Made by a program: the position numbers and the translations under genes. Below are positions 8,839 to 20,399 of a stretch of 64,000 bases of DNA, piece after piece. Below the pieces are notes generated by a model that saw nothing but the letters and a program-made list of their open reading frames with translations, searched no databases and was not told the origin of the DNA. Within the stretch, counting starts at the first letter, position 1, and each line of letters starts with the position of its first letter. The DNA is from an uncultured Clostridia bacterium. Lineage in GTDB: Bacteria > Bacillota > Clostridia > Oscillospirales > Acutalibacteraceae. The stretch is taken from positions 124,001 through 188,000 of the forward strand of contig CALZID010000002.1 in assembly GCA_945787805.1 (NCBI GenBank), read 5' to 3'.

Positions 8839-10200
8839 TTATTTGCCTACACAGAACTGTGCAAAAATCTCGTTTACAACCAATTCGGTGGCCTTTTCAC
8901 CCGTTAAAATCATCAGATTTTCAATGGCAGAATCAAGGCAAACCGTAACTGCGTCCATTGTCAAACCTAAATCCAGCGCATTTTCTGCGTCTTTCAACGC
9001 CTCCAACGCTTTTTTACAGCACTCGCATTGTCGCTCATTGACAACCGCAACGGCAGAAGTGTCAAAATCGGCAGTGCCCAAAAGTGTTTCGACTGCATTT
9101 GCAAGGGCTTCTTTGCCTGTTCCGTTTTTAGCTGAGATAAAAACTGTCTGTGAAAAATTCTTTTCAATCTCACCGTTTAGATTGTTTTTATCTAAATCGG
9201 TTTTATTTATAATTCCTATTGCTTTTTTACCCTTACAAAGTTCAATTAACCGTCTGTCAGAGTTGTTCAGCTCTCGGCTTGCGTCAAATACCGCCAGAAC
9301 AAGCTCTGCGTTACTGAGCCTTTTTACTGCTCTGTCAACGCCTATGCTCTCAACTATGTCTTCGGTTTCCCGAACACCCGCAGTATCGGCAAGACGAAGG
9401 GTAATTCCCCCAACATTTACGGTATCTTCAACAATATCCCTTGTTGTGCCTGCAATTTCGGTAACAATTGATTTTTCTGTTCCCGAAAGCAAATTCATAA
9501 GGGTTGATTTGCCAACGTTGGGGCAACCCACAATGGCAGTGTCAACACCTTCCATTATAATTTGCCCTTTTGAGAAGTCATTTATTAGTTTCTCAAGACT
9601 GTCAATACTGTATTTTATATGCTCTTGAAGATTATTGGCAGATAAATCTTCAATTTCTTCATAGGGATAATCCACCCAAGCAGAAAGCAGAGCCAAGTCA
9701 TAAACCAATTTATCTGTAATACCTTTAATCTCTTTGAAAAGTCTGCCTTCTAACACACCGAGAGCAATTTTTTCGGCTTGCTCACCCTGAGCAGAAATCA
9801 CATTCATGACGGATTCGGCACTTGTCAAGTCCATTTTTCCGTTCAGGAATGCTCTTTTTGTAAATTCACCTGCTTCGGCAGGCACAGCCCCCGCTTCAAA
9901 TGCGGCTTTGAGCACTTTATCGGTTACGAAAAGTCCGCCGTGGCAAGAGATTTCAACAACATTCTCCCCCGTGTAGCTTTTCGGCGCTCTGAAAAGCAAT
10001 GCCACAACAGTATCAATATCGCTTTCACTGTCATGTGCTCTGCCGTAAAGTGCGGAATATCCGTCAATTTCGCAAAGCTTTTTGCCGCCGAATGAAGAAA
10101 AAATCTTATCGCCGATATTTATTGCATCTTCGCCCGATATTCGCACAACACCGATTCCGCCGGGGGCTCGACCGGTTGAGATTGCCGCAATTGTGCTCAT
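8839..10200 (-). CDS. mnmE: tRNA modification GTPase MnmE (TrmE)
   Basis: With MnmG this GTPase adds the carboxymethylaminomethyl group to U34 of certain tRNAs. The 453 aa show the N-terminal tetrahydrofolate-binding domain (MSTIAAISTGRAPGGIGVVRISG), helical domain, G domain with GCPNVGKSTL, DTAGVRETED and NKTD, and a C-terminal CVGK, a variant of the usual C(I/L/V)GK. Its ATG overlaps the tadA stop (ATGA). In many Firmicutes mnmE lies between jag and mnmG. Here it sits in the opposite replichore arm, about 14.7 kb from mnmG. Confidence 0.97.
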   Translation of the reverse strand: MSTIAAISTGRAPGGIGVVRISGEDAINIGDKIFSSFGGKKLCEIDGYSALYGRAHDSESDIDTVVALLFRAPKSYTGENVVEISCHGGLFVTDKVLKAAFEAGAVPAEAGEFTKRAFLNGKMDLTSAESVMNVISAQGEQAEKIALGVLEGRLFKEIKGITDKLVYDLALLSAWVDYPYEEIEDLSANNLQEHIKYSIDSLEKLINDFSKGQIIMEGVDTAIVGCPNVGKSTLMNLLSGTEKSIVTEIAGTTRDIVEDTVNVGGITLRLADTAGVRETEDIVESIGVDRAVKRLSNAELVLAVFDASRELNNSDRRLIELCKGKKAIGIINKTDLDKNNLNGEIEKNFSQTVFISAKNGTGKEALANAVETLLGTADFDTSAVAVVNERQCECCKKALEALKDAENALDLGLTMDAVTVCLDSAIENLMILTGEKATELVVNEIFAQFCVGK

Positions 10201-10664
10201 TTTTCTTCACCCGCCTTGCTTTTTCGTAAGTCTTTAAAGAAGTTTGTAAGTATCTCGGCACATTCCTTTTCTAAAATTCCGCCTTCGTATTGGGGCTTAT
10301 GGGTAAAATTCATATCAAAAAGTCGTGCTGCCGAAACGACAGCACCGTTTTTTGCATCTTTCGCACCGAAATATACATTTTTTATTCTGGAATTTATTAT
10401 TGCGCCCGCACACATTGGGCACGGCTCCAATGTAACATACATATCACATTTCCAAAGCCGCCAACCGCCGAGCTTTGTGCAGGCTTCATTTATGGCTTCG
10501 ATTTCGGCATGGTGCAAAGCATTTTTAACGGTTTCACGCTTATTTCTGCCCATGCCCACAATCTCTCCGTCGCAAACAACTATTGCGCCGACGGGCACTT
10601 CGCCTTCTTCTGCGGAAAGCCGTGCCAATTTGAGCGCACAATTCATATAATACTCTTTATTCAT
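10197..10664 (-). CDS. tadA: tRNA-specific adenosine deaminase TadA
   Basis: Converts A34 to inosine in tRNA-Arg(ACG). The 155-aa protein has the zinc deaminase signature: HAEIEAI (His zinc ligand and catalytic Glu) and EPCPMCAGAI (two Cys ligands). I start it at ATG 10664. A TTG at 10670 overlapping the upstream stop would add two residues. Its TGA overlaps the mnmE ATG by 4 nt, so the two wobble-base modification genes are translationally coupled. Confidence 0.95.
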   Translation of the reverse strand: MNKEYYMNCALKLARLSAEEGEVPVGAIVVCDGEIVGMGRNKRETVKNALHHAEIEAINEACTKLGGWRLWKCDMYVTLEPCPMCAGAIINSRIKNVYFGAKDAKNGAVVSAARLFDMNFTHKPQYEGGILEKECAEILTNFFKDLRKSKAGEEK

Positions 10665-10666
10665 AA

Positions 10667-11707
10667 TCAAGATTTTGAGATACTTGTAAGTGTTGTTGCC
10701 ACCATGATTATTATTGCAATAATCATAGGCACATTCACAAAAACTGCCGAAATTTTTTCCGTTGTATTTAAAGATTTAACACCTTTTGCAAGTTTAACTC
10801 TATAATTCATAAAACGGTATCTGTTAAACGCAAAAACACCTACAACTGCCATAATTACAAGCAATCCGAGAGTGAAGATATTTGCGGTTGTCAAGGTTAA
10901 ATTGCTGTCAAAGGTTGTAACCAAAACAGAATAGAAATTGTTTATAAAATGCAGAATTATTGACGGCCACAAGCTTCCCGTTGCCACTGTTACATAGCCG
11001 AAATAAATTCCCGCAAGAACCGTATACGGAATTTGCACCATATTGCCGTGAAGAAGTGAAAAAATTACTGCTGATACTACAATTGCAAAGCCGTCGCCAA
11101 ATCTGCGCAGCGGTTGAAGAAGTATTCCGCGAATGGTAACTTCTTCGAGAATGGCGGGAATTATCGCTACAAACAATGTCATAAATAAAAAGTCACCGAC
11201 ACTTGTAATCGCCATATCTTCCATTCCGCTTGTAAATTCAATTCCCATCATATCTTGTATAACAATCGAAATGAAGTTAATTAAAAATGTTGAAATCAAG
11301 GTCACAGGGGCAAACATCATAACAAGATAGGCCGACGCTTCTCTGTTGTAGGTTGTGCCTAACGGAAGAATTCCCGAAATTCCTTTTTTTCTCAAGGATA
11401 AATGCGTCGCCAAAAACGGCAGACCTATAAACAAGACTGTTGCAATTGAAGAAAATGCCCAAGAGCCTATGCCGTTTTCATAAACAAAATCAATATCCGG
11501 AAAATAATCACTAAGCAATGCAATTAAAAATCCCGCTATTGAAGAGCCTGAAAAATAGATAATAATTGAAAATCCGCAAAATACTCCGATAGTTTTGAGA
11601 ATTTTTTTATCCTTTATCTTTTCTTGCTGTTCTATGAAATTCTGATTCAAATTTTGTCCGTATCCGTATGGCGGATACCCCATATTGTTAAAATTATTGT
11701 TTTCCAT
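10667..11707 (-). CDS. CPBP-family intramembrane glutamic protease
   Basis: A 346-aa multispanning protein of the CPBP (CAAX protease/bacteriocin-processing, Abi) family. The three motifs are present: EEVTIRG with the catalytic Glu pair plus Arg near residue 190, SLLHGN near 219, and ILHFINN near 253. The N-terminal 25 residues are cytosolic and rich in Asn/Tyr/Gly. Its end meets tadA with almost no gap and it starts 16 nt after the LCP gene, so it belongs to the same operon. The substrate is unknown. Confidence 0.87.
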   Translation of the reverse strand: MENNNFNNMGYPPYGYGQNLNQNFIEQQEKIKDKKILKTIGVFCGFSIIIYFSGSSIAGFLIALLSDYFPDIDFVYENGIGSWAFSSIATVLFIGLPFLATHLSLRKKGISGILPLGTTYNREASAYLVMMFAPVTLISTFLINFISIVIQDMMGIEFTSGMEDMAITSVGDFLFMTLFVAIIPAILEEVTIRGILLQPLRRFGDGFAIVVSAVIFSLLHGNMVQIPYTVLAGIYFGYVTVATGSLWPSIILHFINNFYSVLVTTFDSNLTLTTANIFTLGLLVIMAVVGVFAFNRYRFMNYRVKLAKGVKSLNTTEKISAVFVNVPMIIAIIIMVATTLTSISKS

Positions 11708-11723
11708 TGAAAATCCTTAATAA

Positions 11724-12923
11724 TTATTCATCAGTAGTGTTTTTTGAAACATATCCGCCCATAACTGTAATAGCCGTTTTTCTGTCTTCTGAAAGCTTTA
11801 TGTTTGTGTTACCGTAAAGCTCTAACTGAAGCTTTTGCGCAACTAACGGATAATCAACAACCCAAATCCAAGCAGTTGCCTTTGAGCTGTAACCGTAACG
11901 GGCGTCGGGAGTCGGCATTGTGATTTCAGAAATTTCATATTTTGCCCAACCCTCTGTTACAGCCTTTGTTGCATAAGAGAGAATATCTTTCTTTGGAATA
12001 TTTGTTCTCACATTTGCAAGAATAACATCAAAAACTTCGTTTATTTCAGAAAGTGATGCATTTTTACACTTGTCAATAAGAGCATTTACAACCTGGCGCT
12101 GACGGCCAACACGGCTAACATCACCGTCTGCATCAGAATGTCTGACACGGCAGAACATAAGAGCCTGGTCACCGTTAAGAAGAGCGTTGCCGCTTGGGAA
12201 TACTCCGTCCTTTTTGTTTGTAAGATGATTTGCAACATATTTCGGCACTTCAACCTGAACTCCGCCTAACACATCAATTACATCTCTGAAAGAGTCAAAG
12301 TCAACAAGTGCATAACCGTCAATTTCAATCTTATAGTCATTTTCGATTGTTTCAACCAAGAACGGTGCGCCACCGTTTGCGCAAGCTGCATTAAGTTTTG
12401 CATAACTGTCAAACTGGTCCATATAAGTATAACTGTCTCTCATAAATGAAACTAATTTAATTTTTTTGTTTGCCTTGTCAATTGACACGAGCATCATTAC
12501 ATCAGTATTACCCTTATCTGTAATATTTGCTCTGCCGGGCTCGGTTGAAGACGCATCACTGCCTATGAGCAACACATTGAGAACTGTTTTACTGCTCATT
12601 TTTTCGCCGCCGTTTGTCGCCCAGTTTTTAAGAATCTCTTTAAATGTGTTGCCTGTTGCATCGTCCATTTCTGCAAAGTCAAGAAGCTCATCATCAATGA
12701 ATTCCTGATTTGGTGCAATTGTTGTCTGCTCAGTTTCATAGTCAATTCTGTTGAGCTTATCGTTTACATACCAAATTGCAAATCCACCCACAAACAAGAA
12801 AAACGCTAAAAGAATACAAAGTATTATCACAAGAGTTTTCTTTTTCTTTGATTTTGTCTTTTTTGCTTTTTTATCAGTATTTTCAGTCACTTCGGCTGAT
12901 ACTTTTTTCTCGTTGTTTTCCAT
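11724..12923 (-). CDS. LytR-CpsA-Psr (LCP) family cell-wall polymer transferase
   Basis: LCP proteins attach teichoic acids or other glycopolymers to peptidoglycan outside the membrane. The 399-aa protein has a Lys-rich cytosolic head (1-28), one transmembrane helix (about 29-51) and the LCP domain: LLIGSDASS near residue 113, VSFMRDSY, and the late Arg-rich block MFCRVRHSDADGDVSRVGRQ that binds the polyprenyl pyrophosphate. The C-terminal 80 residues include GYSSKATAWIWVVDY. It sits just below gyrA in the same direction. Confidence 0.92.
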   Translation of the reverse strand: MENNEKKVSAEVTENTDKKAKKTKSKKKKTLVIILCILLAFFLFVGGFAIWYVNDKLNRIDYETEQTTIAPNQEFIDDELLDFAEMDDATGNTFKEILKNWATNGGEKMSSKTVLNVLLIGSDASSTEPGRANITDKGNTDVMMLVSIDKANKKIKLVSFMRDSYTYMDQFDSYAKLNAACANGGAPFLVETIENDYKIEIDGYALVDFDSFRDVIDVLGGVQVEVPKYVANHLTNKKDGVFPSGNALLNGDQALMFCRVRHSDADGDVSRVGRQRQVVNALIDKCKNASLSEINEVFDVILANVRTNIPKKDILSYATKAVTEGWAKYEISEITMPTPDARYGYSSKATAWIWVVDYPLVAQKLQLELYGNTNIKLSEDRKTAITVMGGYVSKNTTDE

Positions 12924-12952
12924 AAAATATCTTCCTTTCGCAAATAGAAAAA

Positions 12953-15481
12953 TTATTCTTCGCCTTTACCCACTGTTTCTGTATCTTCTGATTCAATTAT
13001 TTCTTCATCTTCTTCGTGAGCCGCAAGAGAAATTGTAACTACCTTTTCTCCGTCCTTGGTCTTCATAAGAATAACACCCTTTGACGGACGGTTACATTCT
13101 CTGACCTGCTCTGCCGGAAGACGGATAATAATTCCGTCGGACGAAATCATAATTATATCTTGGCCGTCTTCAACCATATCAATAGCGCAAACATCGCCGT
13201 ATTGCTCTGTATGATAGTTTGTGAGTCCTTTACCCCCACGGTTTTGAACACGGTAGTTGGAAACATCGCTTCTTCTACCGTAGCCTTTTTCGCTGATTGT
13301 GAGCACTTTTCCTTCGGAGCTGAATACAACCATACCCACAACCTCGTCACCGTCACGAAGTGTAATGGCACGAACACCTCGGGCTGTTCTGCCGATGGCA
13401 CGGGCATCACTTTCGTTAAAGCAAATGCTCATACCCTTCTTTGTGGCAACCATCAAGTTTTGCTCACCGTCGGTAAGCTTAACCCAGCGAAGCTCGTCGC
13501 CTTCGTCAAGATTGATTGCAATAATACCGCTCTTGCGGATATTCTTATATGCATCAAGCTCGGTTCTCTTAATAACGCCGTTCTTTGTTGCCATGCAGAG
13601 ATAATATTTACCTTCACCGAAATCGGGAACACGCAGCATTGCGGTAACTTTTTCTTCCGCAGTAATGGGAAGAATGTTGACAATGTTCATACCCTTGCCC
13701 GTTCTGCTGCCCTCGGGAATTTCATAGCCTTTAAGCCGGTACATTTTGCCTTCGCTTGTGAAGAAAAGAATGTAGTCGTGAGATGAACAGATAAACATTG
13801 TTTCTGCCACATCTTCTTCACGACGGCTCATACCTTTTACACCCTTGCCGCCGCGGCGCTGTACCTGATAAGTTTCAACGGGCTGACGCTTGATGTATCC
13901 CATTTTTGTAAGAGTGAATACGCAATCTTCTTCTGCAATAAGGTCTTCAATATCAACTTCACCGCTGACATTGACGATTTCTGTTCTTCTGTCATCATTA
14001 TATTTTTTGCCGATTGCAGAAAGCTCGTCTTTGAGAATTTCTTTAACCTTTTCTTCTGACCCGAGAATTTCAAGATATTCTTTGATTTTAATGCGGAGTT
14101 CATCACGCTCGGCAATAATTTTTTGAATTTCAAGACCTGCCAACTGACCGAGACGGAATGCCACAATAGCCGCTGCCTGTGGGTCATCGAAATCAAATTT
14201 TTCCATAATTGCGACTTTTGCTTCTGCCTGACCGCCTTTACAAGCACGGATTGTTGCGATGATTTCATCAACAATGTCGATAGCTCTTGCCAGACCTTCT
14301 AAAATATGCTCTCTTGCCTGAGCCTTATTCAAATCAAACTGTGTTCTTCTTGTTATGATTTCACACTGGAACTTAATATATTCTTCAATAATCTGTTTAA
14401 GTGTGAGAATTTTCGGCTCACCGTTGACAAGTGCCAATTGAATGATACCGTAAGAAATTTGCAATTGAGTCATTTGATAAAGCTGATTGAGCACAACCTG
14501 TGGGTTTGCGTCACGCTTTAAATCAATAACTATTTTCATACCGCCGCCGCGTTTTGATGAATAGTCGTTAATATCGGAAAGACCTTCAATTCTCTTATCC
14601 TTATGTAAATCTGCAATAGATTCAATAAGTCTTGCTTTATTAACCTGATAAGGAAGCTCGGTAATAATAATCTGAAATCTTCCCGTTCTCTCATTTTCAA
14701 CAATTTCGGCACGGCCTCGAAGAGTAATTTTGCCGCGACCGGTTGCATAAGCGGCACGGATTCCCGCTCTGCCCATAATTATGCCGCTTGTGGGAAAATC
14801 GGGACCTTTGATATGCTCCATAATATCGTCAAGCTCTGCTTCGGGGTTATCAATGACACAGCAGATACCGTCAATGAGCTCGCCTAAATTATGGGGCGGA
14901 ATATTTGTAGCCATACCGACGGCGATACCTGTTGAACCGTTTGCCAAAAGGTTTGGATATCTTGACGGCAAAACTGTGGGCTCTTTAAGACGGTCATCAT
15001 AGTTTGTTGTAAAATCAACTGTGTCTTTATCAATATTTGTGAGCATTTCAAGTGCGATTTTGCTCATTCTTGACTCAGTATAACGGTATGCGGCAGGCGG
15101 GTCACCGTCAACCGAACCGAAGTTACCGTGACCGTCAACAAGCACATATCTCATTGAGAAATCCTGTGCCAAACGGACCATTGCGTCATAAACGGATGCG
15201 TCACCGTGTGGATGGTAACGACCCAGCACAGAACCGACTGTATCGGCGCATTTACGGTGTGGCTTGTCCGGATAGAGTGAATTTTCATACATTGTGTAGA
15301 GAATTCTTCTGTGAACAGGTTTTAAACCGTCACGCACATCGGGAAGCGCACGGGATGTAATAACTGACATTGAGTAGTCAAGGAATGATTTTCTCATTTC
15401 CTTGTTAATCTCAACATTTATAATATTCTGTTCTTCAAGCGGGACATAATTGCCCAAATGCTGATTGTTAGTTTTACTCAT
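12953..15481 (-). CDS. gyrA: DNA gyrase subunit A
   Basis: Catalytic subunit of gyrase, which introduces negative supercoils. The 842 aa include the quinolone-resistance region ([20 protein letters not shown]), the active-site Tyr in [10 protein letters not shown] near residue 130, a GyrA box (QRRGGKG) in the C-terminal wrapping domain and an acidic tail. The GyrA box separates it from ParC. At the quinolone positions the residues are Ser-equivalent Ala (GDASVYDA) and Asp. It lies 14 nt after gyrB in the origin-proximal cluster. Confidence 0.98.
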   Translation of the reverse strand: MSKTNNQHLGNYVPLEEQNIINVEINKEMRKSFLDYSMSVITSRALPDVRDGLKPVHRRILYTMYENSLYPDKPHRKCADTVGSVLGRYHPHGDASVYDAMVRLAQDFSMRYVLVDGHGNFGSVDGDPPAAYRYTESRMSKIALEMLTNIDKDTVDFTTNYDDRLKEPTVLPSRYPNLLANGSTGIAVGMATNIPPHNLGELIDGICCVIDNPEAELDDIMEHIKGPDFPTSGIIMGRAGIRAAYATGRGKITLRGRAEIVENERTGRFQIIITELPYQVNKARLIESIADLHKDKRIEGLSDINDYSSKRGGGMKIVIDLKRDANPQVVLNQLYQMTQLQISYGIIQLALVNGEPKILTLKQIIEEYIKFQCEIITRRTQFDLNKAQAREHILEGLARAIDIVDEIIATIRACKGGQAEAKVAIMEKFDFDDPQAAAIVAFRLGQLAGLEIQKIIAERDELRIKIKEYLEILGSEEKVKEILKDELSAIGKKYNDDRRTEIVNVSGEVDIEDLIAEEDCVFTLTKMGYIKRQPVETYQVQRRGGKGVKGMSRREEDVAETMFICSSHDYILFFTSEGKMYRLKGYEIPEGSRTGKGMNIVNILPITAEEKVTAMLRVPDFGEGKYYLCMATKNGVIKRTELDAYKNIRKSGIIAINLDEGDELRWVKLTDGEQNLMVATKKGMSICFNESDARAIGRTARGVRAITLRDGDEVVGMVVFSSEGKVLTISEKGYGRRSDVSNYRVQNRGGKGLTNYHTEQYGDVCAIDMVEDGQDIIMISSDGIIIRLPAEQVRECNRPSKGVILMKTKDGEKVVTISLAAHEEDEEIIESEDTETVGKGEE

Positions 15482-15495
15482 TTTTTTACCTCTTA

Positions 15496-17469
<1,974 letters not shown>

Positions 17470-17483
17470 TCAAAATTTTGACT

Positions 17484-17729
17484 TTATAATCTTTTAAATA
17501 TTGTTGATGTGTTAAAAGGTGAAATATAAACCTTTCTTTCGTTTTCATTTGTTGTAATAACAAAGGATTTCGGCAATTCTTCAAGGGATACGGTTATACA
17601 TTCACCCTGTTTTACGGCAGAATTTATATATTCTCTTGTGGATTTTGAAACAGTTGTATTATCAAGGTCAAAAATGCCTAAAATATCTTTGTCCGTAATA
17701 ACTGTATCTTGACCAATATTTATATACAT
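17484..17729 (-). CDS. remB: Extracellular matrix regulator RemB (DUF370)
   Basis: An 81-aa DUF370 protein matching RemB/YaaB in start (MYINIGQDTVITDKDILGIF), length, and position between recF and gyrB. In Bacillus subtilis RemB, with RemA, promotes biofilm matrix gene expression. PKSFVITTNENERKVYISP is the conserved central strand pair. Its ATG overlaps the recF stop codon by one base. Its role in this organism is inferred. Confidence 0.88.
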   Translation of the reverse strand: MYINIGQDTVITDKDILGIFDLDNTTVSKSTREYINSAVKQGECITVSLEELPKSFVITTNENERKVYISPFNTSTIFKRL

Positions 17730-18823
17730 CAGTCCACCGCTTTTCCGTTTTCTATTTTAAATACTTTACCGACATCTAACCGAGAAACCGTCTCTTTCTC
17801 GCAGCAAGTGATAAAAACCTGTTTTCCCGTCATTTTATTAAGAATAAAATTTTGTCTTGTACTGTCAAGCTCACTCATAACATCGTCAAGTAAAATTATG
17901 GGGTGTTCGCCCTTTAAATCTTTAATAATTTCCGCTTCACCCAGCTTTAATGAAAGCGAAGCGCTTCTCTGCTGCCCCTGTGAGCCGAATTTTCTCGCCG
18001 AAATTCCGTCTATCAAAATTTCAATATCATCACGGTGGGGTCCGCTCGTTGTACTTTTTAAATACAAATCATTTGGACGGTGTTTCAACATACTTTCAAA
18101 ATAAATTTTCGCAATATCCGACTTTTCTTCACTTTCATATCTCACATTGCTTAAATATTTAATTGAAAGATTTTCTTTTTCCCCGGAAATACCGTTGTAA
18201 ATCTCACTCGCTTTTACTTGAAGCATTTTAATATAATTTATTCTGTCAACTATTACATCTGCCCCCGCAAGCGCAATTTTTTCATCCCAGATATCAAGAG
18301 TATCTAAAAGTGATGCATTTTCCGCCGCATTTTTAAGTAAAGCATTTTTTTGAGTTATCAGATGATTAAAATATGTAAGCTTTTTTGCATATAAATTATC
18401 TGTTTGACTGATTGCGGTGTCGATAAATCTTCGTCTGTTCACGGGTCCGTCTTTAATAAGGGACAAATGTATGGGAGAAAACACCACACTGTAATATTTT
18501 CCGATAAGCTCTCTGGGAGAGTCTAAATTTATTCCGTTTAAATTTGCAGTCCGTTTCTTTTCAATAAAAATTGATGCATTATTTTCACGAAGCGCAGTTT
18601 CAAAGCTCATTGAAATTTTAGAATTTTCTCTGTCAAACTGAATAAGCTCACTGTCTTTTGAGCCTCTAAAGCTTTTACAACCGGTAAAAAGCCAAATTGC
18701 CTCTAAAAGATTGGTTTTGCCCTGACCGTTCTGACCGTATATAACATTTATTTCTTTATGGGGAAAAATCCCCATAAAATCAATATTACGAAAATTCTCT
18801 ATTTTTATTTCATTAACATACAT
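17729..18823 (-). CDS. recF: DNA replication/repair protein RecF
   Basis: SMC-like ATPase that loads RecA at gapped DNA with RecO and RecR. The 364-aa protein has Walker A (GQNGQGKTN near residue 30), the signature motif GSQGQQRSASLSLKLGE and Walker B/D-loop ILLDDVMSELD. The ATG overlaps the stop of the S4-domain gene by one base. Confidence 0.97.
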   Translation of the reverse strand: MYVNEIKIENFRNIDFMGIFPHKEINVIYGQNGQGKTNLLEAIWLFTGCKSFRGSKDSELIQFDRENSKISMSFETALRENNASIFIEKKRTANLNGINLDSPRELIGKYYSVVFSPIHLSLIKDGPVNRRRFIDTAISQTDNLYAKKLTYFNHLITQKNALLKNAAENASLLDTLDIWDEKIALAGADVIVDRINYIKMLQVKASEIYNGISGEKENLSIKYLSNVRYESEEKSDIAKIYFESMLKHRPNDLYLKSTTSGPHRDDIEILIDGISARKFGSQGQQRSASLSLKLGEAEIIKDLKGEHPIILLDDVMSELDSTRQNFILNKMTGKQVFITCCEKETVSRLDVGKVFKIENGKAVD

Positions 18824-19065
18824 CAGATAACCTCATAAACAATGTTATCAAATTCAACTCTGTCACCCGAATGAATTTTTTTACCGCGGGCAGTACAAAT
18901 TTCATCATTAACCTTAACTTCGCCTTCCTGAATGACAATTTTTGCGTGCCCGCCCGTCATTACGGCATTGCTGAGCTTTAACAAAGCGTCAAGTCTGATA
19001 AAATCACCGTCTGTTTTTATTTCAATATGCTCTTTTTGTTTAATTCTTGCCGAAATTTTTTTCAT
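18823..19065 (-). CDS. yaaA: S4-domain RNA-binding protein (YaaA/RlbA-like)
   Basis: An 80-aa protein made almost entirely of an S4 RNA-binding fold: FIRLDALLKLSNAVMTGGHA, then GEVKVNDEICTARGKKIHSGD. It sits between dnaN and recF, as yaaA does in Bacillus. Homologues are linked to ribosome assembly. Spacing to dnaN is 1 nt and to recF is an overlap, so it is in the replication operon. Confidence 0.9.
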   Translation of the reverse strand: MKKISARIKQKEHIEIKTDGDFIRLDALLKLSNAVMTGGHAKIVIQEGEVKVNDEICTARGKKIHSGDRVEFDNIVYEVI

Positions 19066-19066
19066 A

Positions 19067-20188
19067 TCAGTTCATCCTTACGGGAAGCACCATAAATAAG
19101 AAGCTTCTTTCATAGATGAGTGAACCGTCATCATCGGGTACCATAATAATAGGTGAAGTTGCACCGTTAAGACGAAGCGTTATCTCATCTGTATCGCAAA
19201 CTCTGAGAGCGTCAAGAAGATATTTATTGTTAAATCCGATTTCAACTCTTTCACCCTGAATATCCGCAAGAATTCTGTCATTTGCGGTACCCAAAGCGGT
19301 TGTACTTGAAATTTTGATTGAATCTGTATCAAAAATACATCTTACATAGCTCTTTATTCTTTCAGTAATAATAAGAGATGTTCTTTCAATACTGCTGATA
19401 AAGCTTCTTGTGTTTACTTTAACTTCTGTTTTTGCAGTTGAGAGAATTGCGCTCTTATAGCTTAAAAATTCACCTTCAAGAAGTCTTGAAACAATTATAT
19501 AATTGCCGCATTCAAAAAGAATATGACGGGAAGCGACTACCATTGAAACCGTTTTGCAGTCTTCACCGATAAGCTTAATCACTTCATTAAGTGTTTTCTT
19601 CGGTACAACAAAGATTTTTTCTTCACCGTTATAATCAATTTTTTCATTTCTTATAGCAAGCTTATATCCGTCAACGGATACAAGACGAATATTACCACCC
19701 GTAACTTCAAAACGGATACCTGTGTGAATTACCTTTGAATCGTTTTCAGCAGCCGCAAAGATTGTCTTTTTAACCATATCCTTTAAAATTTCTCCGCCGA
19801 CAACTATTGGAAAACCGCCCGATACTGACGGAAGCTCGGGATAATCAGCCTCTGAAAATCCCATAATTGAAAATTCAGAATCACCGCTCTTGATTTTGCA
19901 GATAAGTCTGTCATCACATTCAATTGTAACAAGCTCATCAGGAACATTTCTTAAAATATCACAAAGTATTTTTGCATTGAGAATTACACTGCCGGTTTGT
20001 TCGACTCTGCCGTCAACCGATGTGATTATTCCCACTTCAAGGTCATAACCCGTAAGTAAAATTTTGTCGTTCTCTGCTTTTATGAGAATACCTTCAAGTG
20101 AAGGAAGATTTGAAGATTTTGTTGATGTTGCTCTTTGAACATTCATACATGCTTCACCGAGAATTTGTGACGAACAAATAAATTTCAT
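19067..20188 (-). CDS. dnaN: DNA polymerase III beta sliding clamp
   Basis: Ring-shaped processivity clamp. The 373-aa protein begins MKFICSSQILGEACMNVQRA and shows the three repeated clamp domains, ending SLIYERSFLFMVLPVRMN. Two ATGs are possible. The upstream one (20194) lies only two bases from the AAGGAG ribosome site, so I choose ATG 20188, seven bases away. It follows dnaA after a 200-nt spacer that carries origin-like repeats. Confidence 0.97.
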   Translation of the reverse strand: MKFICSSQILGEACMNVQRATSTKSSNLPSLEGILIKAENDKILLTGYDLEVGIITSVDGRVEQTGSVILNAKILCDILRNVPDELVTIECDDRLICKIKSGDSEFSIMGFSEADYPELPSVSGGFPIVVGGEILKDMVKKTIFAAAENDSKVIHTGIRFEVTGGNIRLVSVDGYKLAIRNEKIDYNGEEKIFVVPKKTLNEVIKLIGEDCKTVSMVVASRHILFECGNYIIVSRLLEGEFLSYKSAILSTAKTEVKVNTRSFISSIERTSLIITERIKSYVRCIFDTDSIKISSTTALGTANDRILADIQGERVEIGFNNKYLLDALRVCDTDEITLRLNGATSPIIMVPDDDGSLIYERSFLFMVLPVRMN

Positions 20189-20194
20189 AAACAT

Positions 20195-20399
20195 TCTCCT
20201 TTTAAAAAAATAATAATAAAAAGTATAGTATTAGTAGTAGGTACGGTTTAAACTGTCGAAAACTTAAAAATTTCTTTATTTTTCAAGATAAATATCGGTT
20301 TTTTATGCTTTGAAAAGTTTTTAATCCATTGTCAAAATAAAAGTTATAAAATAACTTGTCGAAAACTAAATTGTTGAAATTTTGAAATGTGTTGAAAAC
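20195..20399. other. dnaA-dnaN spacer with DnaA-box-like repeats (part of oriC)
   Basis: This 205-nt AT-rich spacer holds four direct copies of a nonamer related to the DnaA box but altered from TGTGGATAA. They are TGTCGAAAA at 20254-20262 and 20357-20365, TGTTGAAAA at 20390-20398, and TGTTGAAAT at 20372-20380. In Firmicutes this spacer is a usual origin sub-region. No perfect TTATCCACA is present. That these are DnaA sites is inference from position and repetition. Confidence 0.55.
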
